DNA from: Rhodanobacteraceae bacterium
GTDB lineage: Bacteria; Pseudomonadota; Gammaproteobacteria; Xanthomonadales; Rhodanobacteraceae
DNA length: 6,435 nucleotides
Assembly: GCA_025924775.1 (NCBI GenBank)
Contig: JAICHS010000136.1
Span: 1 to 6,435 of the forward strand
Direction of reading: 5' to 3'
Below, in pieces: positions 1 to 6,139 of the stretch. Position numbers and translations under genes: made by a program. The notes under the pieces were generated by a model, which saw only the letters and a program-made list of their open reading frames with translations, was not told where the DNA came from and did not search any database. How positions within the stretch are numbered: the first letter of the stretch is position 1; the number at the start of each line of letters is the position of its first letter.

Positions 1-392
1 CAACGCGACAACGGCGAACCGATCGGGCCCATGCAGTAGGGAATCACGTACAGCGTGCGCCCCTGCATGCAGCCGTCGAACAGGGCATCGACCTTCGCGT
101 GCGCATCCGCGGGGGCCATCCAGTTGTTGTTGGGGCCGGCTTCGTCCCGGGTTGGCGTGCAGATGACGGTGGCCTTCTCGACGCGCGCCACGTCCTTGGG
201 GTTGGAACGATGCAGGTAGCAGCGCGGGTGCGTCTGCTGGTTGAGTTCCAGCAGCTCGTCGGTGGCGAGCATTTCATCGACGAGTTGCCGGTACTCGGCG
301 TCGGAGCCGTCGCACCAGTGGATGTGATCGGGCCGGGTCCGTTTGGCTACGTCGTCAACCCATCGGTTCAGGGCATCGAGTTTGCTTGGCAT
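1..392 (-). CDS. pckG: Phosphoenolpyruvate carboxykinase (GTP), N-terminal part, cut by window edge
   Basis: The cytosolic enzyme converts oxaloacetate plus GTP to phosphoenolpyruvate and CO2, the entry step of gluconeogenesis. The visible 130 residues read straight to the window edge without a stop. Family landmarks seen: LDALNRWV near residues 5-12, PDHIHWCDGS (21-30), YLHRSNPKDVARVEKATVIC (59-78), AGPNNNWMAP (85-94) and GRTLYVIPYCMGPIGSPLS (111-129). Arg70 in DVARVE corresponds to the substrate-binding arginine of the GTP-type enzymes. The ATP-type enzyme lacks these blocks. Start is the ATG at 390-392, with GGAG about 11 nt upstream; an ATG at 428-430 is in another frame. The family is about 600 residues, so roughly four fifths of the gene lies outside. 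It runs in the same direction as the TetR gene but is separated by about 300 bp, so it probably has its own promoter. Identification is firm; regulation is not visible. Confidence 0.95.
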   Translation of the reverse strand, partial: MPSKLDALNRWVDDVAKRTRPDHIHWCDGSDAEYRQLVDEMLATDELLELNQQTHPRCYLHRSNPKDVARVEKATVICTPTRDEAGPNNNWMAPADAHAKVDALFDGCMQGRTLYVIPYCMGPIGSPLSR

Positions 393-696
393 CGGTGGCG
401 GTACTCCAGGGGGAGAATCGTTGCAGTCATGGGTATCGGGCCGCCGGTCGCCGTGGCGCCGGGGTCAGGCGTTTTTTGTTGACCTGCCCGACGACAAACT
501 GAGGTTGCCGGGTTGGCCAGATGCCGTGGTGTGGAATGCGCCGTTGCGAAGGGGCGGGGAAGTGACGGTAGCCCGCGGCCCCGGCCTTTGCAAGGCGATG
601 ACGTGCGGGCGTTTTTGTGCGGTTGCAGCAATCCCGCGTGCGGTTCAAGCGGGCCCGGCGGACGGCAATCGGAGGGCGATGCGTTGCCGGCTGCGG
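393..696. other. Intergenic region between the TetR gene and pckG
   Basis: About 300 bp with no convincing gene on either strand. It should hold the 3' end of the tetR message and the promoter and 5' leader of pckG. No good -10/-35 pair for pckG could be picked out. Small inverted repeats exist (GCCTT/AAGGC at 584-596, CCCGC/GCGGG at 633-653, GGTCA/TGACC at 463-484), but none is followed by a T tract in the minus-strand direction, so no terminator is called. Reading frames crossing here are shadows of flanking genes or lack family resemblance. Confidence 0.6.
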
Positions 697-1335
697 TCAG
701 GCCGTGGCGCGGGTTTGCGGCACCAGCGTTGCAATCAGGTGCTCGACGTAGGCCTCGTACTGCTCGTAGGACAGATGCGGCAGTTCGAGCGTCAGGTTCA
801 GTTGCAGGAAGCCCACGTACGCCGCATACGTCAGGCGCGCACGGTGATGCGCGGCCTCGTCCGCGAGCCCGGCACCGCGGAACGCCGCTTCCAGGAAATC
901 CATACGTCGGCGCGAAACCCGGGTCATCATCGGCTTGACCAGCGGGTGGTCCAGCGCCTGCAGCAGTGCAGCATAAATGCGGTGCGCCTGGGCTTCGCCG
1001 GAGACCCAGCGGAACAGGGCACCCAGGCGTTCGCGCGGATGCTCGCCGGCGGCGCCGATGTGTTGCTGCAATTCGCGGTCATCGTCGGCCTCCCAGCGCT
1101 GCAGCGCCGCCTGCAGCAGGGCCTCCCGGTTCTTGAAGTGCCAGTAGAAGCTGCCCTTGGTGACACCCAGGCGTCGCGCCAAGGCCTCGACCGCCAGTGC
1201 GGCCATGCCTTCCTGGGCAATCATCTCCAGCGCGCCGCGTTCCCAATCGGCGGCGGACAGCCGGGCCCGCGCGTGGCCGCGGTGCGGGGATTCGACGGGG
1301 TGGTGGGTGGTGGGGGGGGCGGCCGACATGACCAT
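697..1335 (-). CDS. TetR/AcrR-family transcriptional repressor
   Basis: A predicted 212-residue DNA-binding repressor, normal length for the family. The N-terminal TetR domain spans about residues 26-75: a first helix (RLSAADWERGALEMIAQEG), then the helix-turn-helix ALAVEALARRLGVTKGSFYWHF (47-67), whose GVTKGSFYWHFKNREALL core is diagnostic. The C-terminal helical ligand-binding half (about 80-205) is not assignable to a ligand by eye. Start: ATG at 1333-1335 was taken; ATG at 1327-1329 gives a protein two residues shorter and is equally possible, because neither has a clear Shine-Dalgarno. It is divergent from the alpha/beta-hydrolase-fadE pair with only 47 bp between starts, so it most likely represses that pair and itself. 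An acyl-CoA or related effector is an inference from fadE. Codons 6-9 lie on a run of eight C, a possible slippage site. Confidence 0.93.
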   Translation of the reverse strand: MVMSAAPPTTHHPVESPHRGHARARLSAADWERGALEMIAQEGMAALAVEALARRLGVTKGSFYWHFKNREALLQAALQRWEADDDRELQQHIGAAGEHPRERLGALFRWVSGEAQAHRIYAALLQALDHPLVKPMMTRVSRRRMDFLEAAFRGAGLADEAAHHRARLTYAAYVGFLQLNLTLELPHLSYEQYEAYVEHLIATLVPQTRATA

Positions 1336-1349
1336 ACTGTAGCGTATTG
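1332..1349. promoter_or_regulatory. Putative TetR operator, copy 1
   Basis: The sequence CCATACTGTAGCGTATTG is an inverted repeat (CCATAC / GTATTG, one mismatch, 6-nt centre). It matches copy 2 at 15 of 18 positions. It overlaps the first ATG of the TetR gene and touches the -35 box of the divergent hydrolase promoter. Size, symmetry and position fit a TetR-dimer site. Binding by this regulator is inferred. Confidence 0.7.
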
Positions 1350-1375
1350 ACAGGTGCCCGGCACAAATCCATACT
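1347..1375 (+). promoter_or_regulatory. Sigma70-like promoter of the hydrolase-fadE operon
   Basis: A perfect -35 TTGACA (1347-1352) lies 17 bp from CATACT (1370-1375), which matches the -10 consensus at 4 of 6 positions. The expected transcription start is 1382-1383, at the hydrolase ATG, so the message would be leaderless or nearly so. The -35 overlaps the end of operator copy 1 and the -10 lies inside operator copy 2, so bound repressor would exclude RNA polymerase. Confidence 0.65.
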
Positions 1376-1386
1376 TTCGCGTATGG
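1369..1386. promoter_or_regulatory. Putative TetR operator, copy 2
   Basis: The sequence CCATACTTTCGCGTATGG is a perfect 6-bp inverted repeat (CCATAC / GTATGG) around a 6-nt centre. It lies 37 bp centre-to-centre from copy 1. It covers the -10 element and the start codon of the hydrolase gene. Confidence 0.75.
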
Positions 1387-2300
1387 AAATGCACAACGGC
1401 CAACCTGCAGAGCGTTCCAGCTGGATAACTTCCGGTGACGGGTTGCGGCTGGCCGTCGCGACGTTCGGGCCAGATGCCGCGCCGCCGATCCTGTTTGCGC
1501 ATGGCTTTGGCCAAAGCCGGCACGCCTGGACGCGTACCGCCCAGGCCCTGGCGGCACGTGGCTGGCGGGCGGTCACGTTCGATGCCCGCGGCCACGGCGA
1601 CAGCGGGCGCGTGGCGGATGGCCGCTACCAGCTCGAACAATTCGTGGACGACCTGCTGGCCGTGGCGCACACGCTGGGCACGCCGCCAGTGCTGGTCGGC
1701 GCGTCGATGGGCGGCCTGCTGGGCCTGGTGGCCGCCGGCGAGGTTCGGCCGGATCCGTTCCGCGCGCTGGTGCTGGTGGACATCACGCCGCGCTGGGAAG
1801 CCGCGGGCGTGGAACGCATGCTGGATTTCATGCGCGCGCATCCGCGCGGATTCGCCTCGCTGGACGAGGCCGCCGACGCGGTGGCCGCGTATTTGCCGCA
1901 GCGCCGCCGGCGCAAGGACCGCTACGAACTGGCGCAGCTGCTGCGGCAAGGCGACGACGGGCGCCTGCGCTGGCATTGGGATCCGGCCTTGCTGGATACC
2001 GTCGCGCGCGAGGGTGAACGCCACCAGCAGCGCCTGTTGCACGCAGCGCGCACCCTCGACGTGCCGGTGTTGCTGGTTTCCGGCGGACGCAGCGACGTGG
2101 TGTCCGCCGCCACCGTGCGGGAATTCCTGGACGTCGTACCCCAGGCGATCCAGGTGGAGCTGCCGCACGCAACGCACACGCTGGCGGGCGACGACAACGC
2201 CGCCTTCACCGCCGCCATTGAGCCCTTTTTGAATACACTCGAAGTTGACACCGTTACTGCGCCGCGCGCCGCCGCGGTTGCCCAGCGAGGTTCGCCATGA
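1383..2300 (+). CDS. Alpha/beta-hydrolase fold protein
   Basis: A 305-residue predicted soluble hydrolase. The fold is clear: the oxyanion-hole motif FAHGFGQS (38-45), FDARGHGDSG (66-75), the nucleophile elbow VGASMGG (105-111, Ser108), a late-strand acid in SGGRSDVVS (Asp238) and the catalytic His in HATHTLAGD (His265, with His262 as an alternative). A variable cap lies at about 135-215, with an unusual RRRRK patch near 174-178. There is no signal peptide. The ATG at 1383 was chosen because the promoter predicts a transcript starting there; ATG 1389 is an alternative, and neither has a Shine-Dalgarno. It overlaps fadE by 4 bp (ATGA), so the two are probably translationally coupled. The operon partner suggests an ester, lactone or thioester of a fatty acyl compound as substrate, but the fold does not define one. 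Family is certain, reaction unknown. Confidence 0.93.
   Translation: MEMHNGQPAERSSWITSGDGLRLAVATFGPDAAPPILFAHGFGQSRHAWTRTAQALAARGWRAVTFDARGHGDSGRVADGRYQLEQFVDDLLAVAHTLGTPPVLVGASMGGLLGLVAAGEVRPDPFRALVLVDITPRWEAAGVERMLDFMRAHPRGFASLDEAADAVAAYLPQRRRRKDRYELAQLLRQGDDGRLRWHWDPALLDTVAREGERHQQRLLHAARTLDVPVLLVSGGRSDVVSAATVREFLDVVPQAIQVELPHATHTLAGDDNAAFTAAIEPFLNTLEVDTVTAPRAAAVAQRGSP
2287..2290 (+). promoter_or_regulatory. Ribosome binding site of fadE
   Basis: GAGG sits 6 nt before the ATG at 2297, inside the last codons of the hydrolase. It fixes the fadE start, which overlaps the hydrolase stop as ATGA. It contrasts with the two apparently leaderless genes in this window. Confidence 0.65.
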
Positions 2301-4774
2301 ACACCGTCGTCATCCTGGTCTGCGCCCTGGTCGTTTCGCTTGCTTGTGCGTATTTCCGCACCCGGCTCTGGCAATGGACGCTCGCGACCATCGTGACCCT
2401 TTTGGTCGTCGGGTTGGGCCTGCACGCGCACACGCCGATGTGGGTTTTGCTGGGCCTGTTCGTGGTGCTGGTCGCGCTGCCGCTGAACGTCACGGCGTTG
2501 CGTCGCGCGCTGCTGGCGGCGCCGTTGCTGAAGGTCTTCCAGCGCGTATTGCCGAAGCTTTCGGAAACCGAACAGGTCGCGCTGGACGCCGGCACGGTCG
2601 GGTTCGAGGGCGAACTGTTTTCCGGCAAGCCCGACTGGTCGAAGCTGCTGTCCGAACCCAAGCCGCAGCTGACTGCCGAGGAACAGGCCTTCCTGGATGG
2701 CCCGTGCGAACAGCTGTGCGCGATGATCGACGACTGGCACATCACGCACGAGCTCGCCGACCTGCCACCCGAGATCTGGGATTTCATCAAGCGCGAAGGC
2801 TTCTTCGGGATGATCATCCCCAGGCGCTACGGCGGCAAGGAGTTTTCCGCCACCGCGCATTCGATGGTGCTGCAGAAGCTCTCCAGCATGTCGGCAACCC
2901 TGTCCTCGCTGGTCGCGGTACCCAATTCCCTGGGCCCGGCCGAGTTGCTGCTGCGCTATGGCAACGAGGAACAAAAGAACCACTACCTGCCACGGCTCGC
3001 CGACGGGCGTGAGGTTCCGTGCTTTGCATTGACGGGCCCGTATGCGGGGTCGGATGCCACATCGATTCCCGACTACGGGATCGTGTGCAGGCAGACGGTC
3101 GATGGCAGGGAAACGCTGGGCATCAAACTCACCTTCGACAAGCGCTACATCACGCTGGCGCCGGTCGCGACGCTGGTGGGCCTGGCGTTCCGGATGTACG
3201 ACCCGGAGCATTTGCTGGGCGACAAGGAAGACCTTGGCATCACGCTGGCGATGATTCCGCGCGATACCCGGGGTCTTGCCATTGGCCGCCGCCACTTCCC
3301 GCTCAACATCCCGTTCCAGAACGGCCCGCTGCACGGCAAGGACGTGTTCGTGCCGATCGACACGCTGATCGGCGGCCCGCACATGGCCGGCCACGGCTGG
3401 CGGATGCTGGTGGAGTGCCTGTCGGTCGGGCGCGGCATTTCACTGCCATCGAACGCCGCGGGGTTCGTGCGGATGGCAGTGGCGGCAACCGGGGCGTACG
3501 CGCGCATCCGCAAGCAGTTTGGCCTCGCGGTCGCACGCTTCGAGGGCGTCGAGGAAGCCCTGGCGCGCATCGGTGGTCACGCCTACGCGGTCGTCGCGTT
3601 GACGCGTGCTTCGGCCGCGGCGGTCGATCGTGGCGAGAAGCCCGCGGTCGCCTCCGCGATTGCCAAGTGCCATGCCACCGCGCTGGGGCGCGAGGTGATC
3701 CAGGACGCGATGGACGTCCACGGCGGCAAGGGCATCCAGCTGGGGCCGTCCAACTACCTTGGCCGCATGTGGCAAGGCGCGCCGATTCCGATCACGGTGG
3801 AAGGCGCCAACATCATGACCCGCAGCCTGATGATTTTCGGGCAGGGCGCCATCCGCTGTCACCCGTGGGTGCTGAAGGAGATGCATGCGGCGCGCGAGCC
3901 CGACCGTGCCAAGGCGCTGCGCGAGTTCGACGAAGCCTTGTTCGGCCACATCGGTTTCGGCATATCCAACGCCGTGCGCGCATTCTGGCTGGGCCTGACG
4001 TTCGCCAAGTTCGGGCGCGCGCCCGGCGATGCGTACACCCGCCGCTATTACCGCAAGCTCGGGCGCTATTCTGCGGCGCTGGCGTTGACGGCCGATACCG
4101 CGATGGGCGTGCTGGGCGGCAAGCTGAAGTTCAAGGAAAAACTGTCCGCGCGCCTGGGCGACGTGTTGAGCTACCTGTACATCTGCTCGGCGATGCTGAA
4201 GCGCTACGAGGACGAGGGCGAACCCGAAGCCGAGCATCCGCTGCTGGCGTGGGCATTCCACGACGCGGTGTGGAAGATGCAGATGGCGCTGGACGGCGTG
4301 ATCCGCAATTTCCCGGTGCGCCCGGTCGCGTGGCTGCTGCACACGCTGGTGTTCCCGTTCGGCCGCCGCGAGGTGCCGCCATCGGATCGGCTGGGCCGGC
4401 GCGTGGCGGCTATCCTTTCGGCGCCGAACAGCGCGCGCGATGCGCTGGTGCGTGGCATCTATCTCACGCAGACCCCCAACAACCCGGTGGGCCGGATGCA
4501 CGCGCTGCTGCCCGAAGTGGTCGCGGCCGAGCCGGTTGAGCGCAAGTTCCTGAAGGCGGTCAAGCTGGGCGGCGTGCACGCGCACGACTATTTCGCGCAG
4601 CTGGCGGAAATCCAGCAGCGTGGCGCGATCAGCGAAACCGAGCGCACCCAGCTCGAACACCTGCGGCGGGCGACCGCGGAGTTCATCAACGTGGATGATT
4701 TCGACCCGTCGGAATTGCGCGCGGCGGTGGTCCACGGCGGCGAGGGCACGCAGCGCTCGCTGCATATCGCCTAG
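2297..4774 (+). CDS. fadE: Membrane-anchored acyl-CoA dehydrogenase, FadE type
   Basis: Catalyses the FAD-dependent first step of fatty acid beta-oxidation, acyl-CoA to trans-2-enoyl-CoA. At 825 residues it is close to E. coli FadE (814) and far longer than ordinary 380-residue acyl-CoA dehydrogenases. Hydrophobic segments at about 4-20, 27-44 and 48-66 should anchor it in the inner membrane. FadE landmarks seen: GFFGMIIPRRYGG (168-180), KRYITLAPVATLVGLAF (282-298), RRHFPLNIPFQNGP (331-344), GKDVFVPID (347-355), GWRMLVECLSVGRG (367-380), DVHGGKGI (473-480), ITVEGANIMTRS (499-510, with Glu502 the probable catalytic base) and MIFGQGAIRCHP (512-523). The FadE-specific C-terminal half ends with INVDDFDPSEL (797-807). 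One oddity is Tyr249 where the usual PEAGSDA motif has Glu. It is coupled to the upstream hydrolase and probably repressed by the divergent TetR protein. Identification is secure; chain-length preference is not visible. Confidence 0.97.
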   Translation: MNTVVILVCALVVSLACAYFRTRLWQWTLATIVTLLVVGLGLHAHTPMWVLLGLFVVLVALPLNVTALRRALLAAPLLKVFQRVLPKLSETEQVALDAGTVGFEGELFSGKPDWSKLLSEPKPQLTAEEQAFLDGPCEQLCAMIDDWHITHELADLPPEIWDFIKREGFFGMIIPRRYGGKEFSATAHSMVLQKLSSMSATLSSLVAVPNSLGPAELLLRYGNEEQKNHYLPRLADGREVPCFALTGPYAGSDATSIPDYGIVCRQTVDGRETLGIKLTFDKRYITLAPVATLVGLAFRMYDPEHLLGDKEDLGITLAMIPRDTRGLAIGRRHFPLNIPFQNGPLHGKDVFVPIDTLIGGPHMAGHGWRMLVECLSVGRGISLPSNAAGFVRMAVAATGAYARIRKQFGLAVARFEGVEEALARIGGHAYAVVALTRASAAAVDRGEKPAVASAIAKCHATALGREVIQDAMDVHGGKGIQLGPSNYLGRMWQGAPIPITVEGANIMTRSLMIFGQGAIRCHPWVLKEMHAAREPDRAKALREFDEALFGHIGFGISNAVRAFWLGLTFAKFGRAPGDAYTRRYYRKLGRYSAALALTADTAMGVLGGKLKFKEKLSARLGDVLSYLYICSAMLKRYEDEGEPEAEHPLLAWAFHDAVWKMQMALDGVIRNFPVRPVAWLLHTLVFPFGRREVPPSDRLGRRVAAILSAPNSARDALVRGIYLTQTPNNPVGRMHALLPEVVAAEPVERKFLKAVKLGGVHAHDYFAQLAEIQQRGAISETERTQLEHLRRATAEFINVDDFDPSELRAAVVHGGEGTQRSLHIA

Positions 4775-4783
4775 CCAAACAAC

Positions 4784-4801
4784 TGCGTGAGGCGACACGC
4801 A
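4784..4801. terminator. Hairpin between convergent genes, weak terminator candidate
   Basis: TGCGTG (4784-4789) and CACGCA (4796-4801) form a perfect 6-bp stem with a 6-nt loop. It lies in the 37-bp gap between the fadE stop and the stop of the convergent HTH-ATPase-STAS gene. No T tract follows on either strand, so it may only slow or stabilise 3' ends. Confidence 0.3.
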
Positions 4802-4811
4802 TCCCGCCGGT

Positions 4812-5870
4812 TCATGCGCTTGGAACGTCGCTCTTCTGCCGGTCGCGGGCGACCTCGGCGCGCCGGATCATTTGCTGGATCTCGGGTACGGCGTGTATGG
4901 CCACTATTTCGACATCCGGATGCTCGCGTGCAAACACGCGGAATATCTCGTCGGCGAAAGCCGGGCCGATTGTTGTAACACCCGTGAAATCCAGCATCAC
5001 ACATCGGAATTGATCCACGCGCTGCATCAGGCGCTTGCCCTGCGAACGCGAAATCAAGTTTTGGTCGCCAACCTGCGCCAGCCTGACCGGAACGATGGTT
5101 TTGGCGAAGCTGTAGTCGTCGGGTCCGCTGGAGTATTCCTCGAACACCCGTTTCAGGGTACGGGCGGAGTCCGCAGCAATGGACATGATGACAGTTGTCC
5201 CCGACTTGACATCCTCGGGCTTGTTCTCGTGCAGCACGTCAAGATCATGGCCAGCCAAGTGATCGAAGATGAGGCCGCCGGCGGCCATCTCAAAATGATC
5301 AAAGGCTCGCGAGGTGAAGAAGACGCCCTCGCCAGGGTGTCGTGCGGGGTCAGTCGTGAACTTGCCTTTGGAGAGTTCCAGTAAGGCGAGCCGATCATCC
5401 GGGAGATCCAGAGCTGAGGCGATCTTGCGAAAAATCCCAACGCCGTCATCCGCAATCCAAAGGGATGCCTCGCCATCCTTGGCCAATACGGTGACCGTCA
5501 AGTTTTTCCCTTCCGAGTGGTCAATGGAGTTGTTGACCATTTCAGTCAAGCCGTAGTGTGCGATGTCGATGACGTTCGTGGGTAGGTTGTTCAGAAGCGG
5601 CGCGACATCACGGCTCCACACCCGATCTTCGGCAAGGCCTTTCAAGGGGTATTCGAATTCTCCGAAACGGGTGGGTCCCAACACATAGGTCGGGCGGGTT
5701 GTTCCTGAGCGCGCGAGAAAACCCGACTCGACCAGCGCGCGCGCGCGGGCGGCCGTAGTCTGTCTGCTGACGCCCAGCTGCGATGCGGTGAAGCTGGTGA
5801 GGTCGCGTGGATGTGCGTTGACTGCTGCCAGCAAGGCAGTGTCAATCCGATCTGCGTGATTTCCAGTCAT
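4812..5870 (-). CDS. Winged-helix / GHKL ATPase / STAS-like (DUF4325-type) regulator
   Basis: A 352-residue protein with three apparent domains. Residues 1-65 look like a winged helix-turn-helix (TASQLGVSRQTTAARARAL, then VESGFLARSG as the wing). Residues about 85-235 are a GHKL ATPase of anti-sigma-kinase type: N box LTEMVNNSIDHS (108-119, Glu110 and Asn114), G1 box DDGVG (141-145), a GEGVFF glycine motif (180-185) and a late SGTTV (223-227). Residues about 255-345 resemble the STAS-like DUF4325 family, with LDFTGVTTIGPAFADEIFRVF (293-313) as its signature. No histidine-kinase dimerisation box, receiver domain or membrane segment is seen. By analogy with SpoIIAB/SpoIIAA or RsbW/RsbV, the ATPase and STAS parts may interact, here within one chain that also binds DNA. 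Target genes are unknown. Sampled GC is about 56% against about 70% in fadE, suggesting acquisition. The ATG at 5870 has no Shine-Dalgarno and coincides with the predicted transcription start. Domain calls are by eye; the STAS-like call is the least certain. Confidence 0.85.
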   Translation of the reverse strand: MTGNHADRIDTALLAAVNAHPRDLTSFTASQLGVSRQTTAARARALVESGFLARSGTTRPTYVLGPTRFGEFEYPLKGLAEDRVWSRDVAPLLNNLPTNVIDIAHYGLTEMVNNSIDHSEGKNLTVTVLAKDGEASLWIADDGVGIFRKIASALDLPDDRLALLELSKGKFTTDPARHPGEGVFFTSRAFDHFEMAAGGLIFDHLAGHDLDVLHENKPEDVKSGTTVIMSIAADSARTLKRVFEEYSSGPDDYSFAKTIVPVRLAQVGDQNLISRSQGKRLMQRVDQFRCVMLDFTGVTTIGPAFADEIFRVFAREHPDVEIVAIHAVPEIQQMIRRAEVARDRQKSDVPSA

Positions 5871-5875
5871 CTGGC

Positions 5876-5927
5876 GATTGTAAAGTCAGCTCAATCAACT
5901 GTAAAGAAAATTGTTTTTGATTGTAAA
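5876..5927. repeat. Three direct repeats over the promoter, candidate operator array
   Basis: Plus-strand GATTGTAAA at 5876-5884, AACTGTAAA at 5897-5905 and GATTGTAAA at 5919-5927. Starts are 21 and 22 bp apart, about two helical turns, so all copies face one side of the DNA. A degenerate AATTGTTTT sits at 5909-5917. The HTH protein encoded immediately downstream is the natural candidate to bind them. Copies 1 and 2 contain the -10 and -35, so part of the similarity may be promoter constraint; copy 3 is not explained that way. Confidence 0.55.
5877..5905 (-). promoter_or_regulatory. Strong sigma70-like promoter of the HTH-ATPase-STAS gene
   Basis: On the minus strand TTTACA (5905-5900, 5 of 6 to consensus) is separated by exactly 17 bp from TACAAT (5882-5877, 5 of 6). 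The expected +1 is 5870, the A of the ATG, so the message would be leaderless. Both elements lie within copies of a 9-bp direct repeat. Confidence 0.7.
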
Positions 5928-6139
5928 CCCTCGGGTTTGCTTGTCCGGCCAGAACCCCTAGACCAAAAGGGAGAATCGGCCCGGCGAAGGTCACGCCGCC
6001 AGACCCTTTGGGCGGCTCACACCCTTAAAGGGATCAACCCTGCCGGGGATAGCCGGGACCTCGAGCGCACTCATCGCCTGCGTCGTGGTGCCGACGTGCG
6101 TGGTCGGGCGCGTGCCATTCGACTTTAGGCTAAGACGTG

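Noticed and set aside
428..430. Upstream minus-strand ATG as an alternative pckG start
   Set aside because: It is 38 nt from the chosen ATG and therefore in a different frame.
443..479. Plus-strand GC-rich hairpin followed by TTTTTT (471-477)
   Set aside because: It resembles an intrinsic terminator, but no plus-strand gene lies upstream, and it would sit in the wrong orientation for tetR and pckG.
343..1350. Plus-strand open frame opposite the TetR gene
   Set aside because: It is antisense to a clear TetR protein and the pckG upstream region, and no known motif is seen.
1922..3394. Long minus-strand open frame spanning the hydrolase and fadE
   Set aside because: It overlaps two well-supported plus-strand genes and its composition is typical of a shadow frame.
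3440..4798. Long minus-strand open frame opposite fadE
   Set aside because: It is antisense to an unmistakable FadE coding sequence. High GC makes long stop-free shadow frames common, and its translation is rich in Arg, His and Gln without family motifs.
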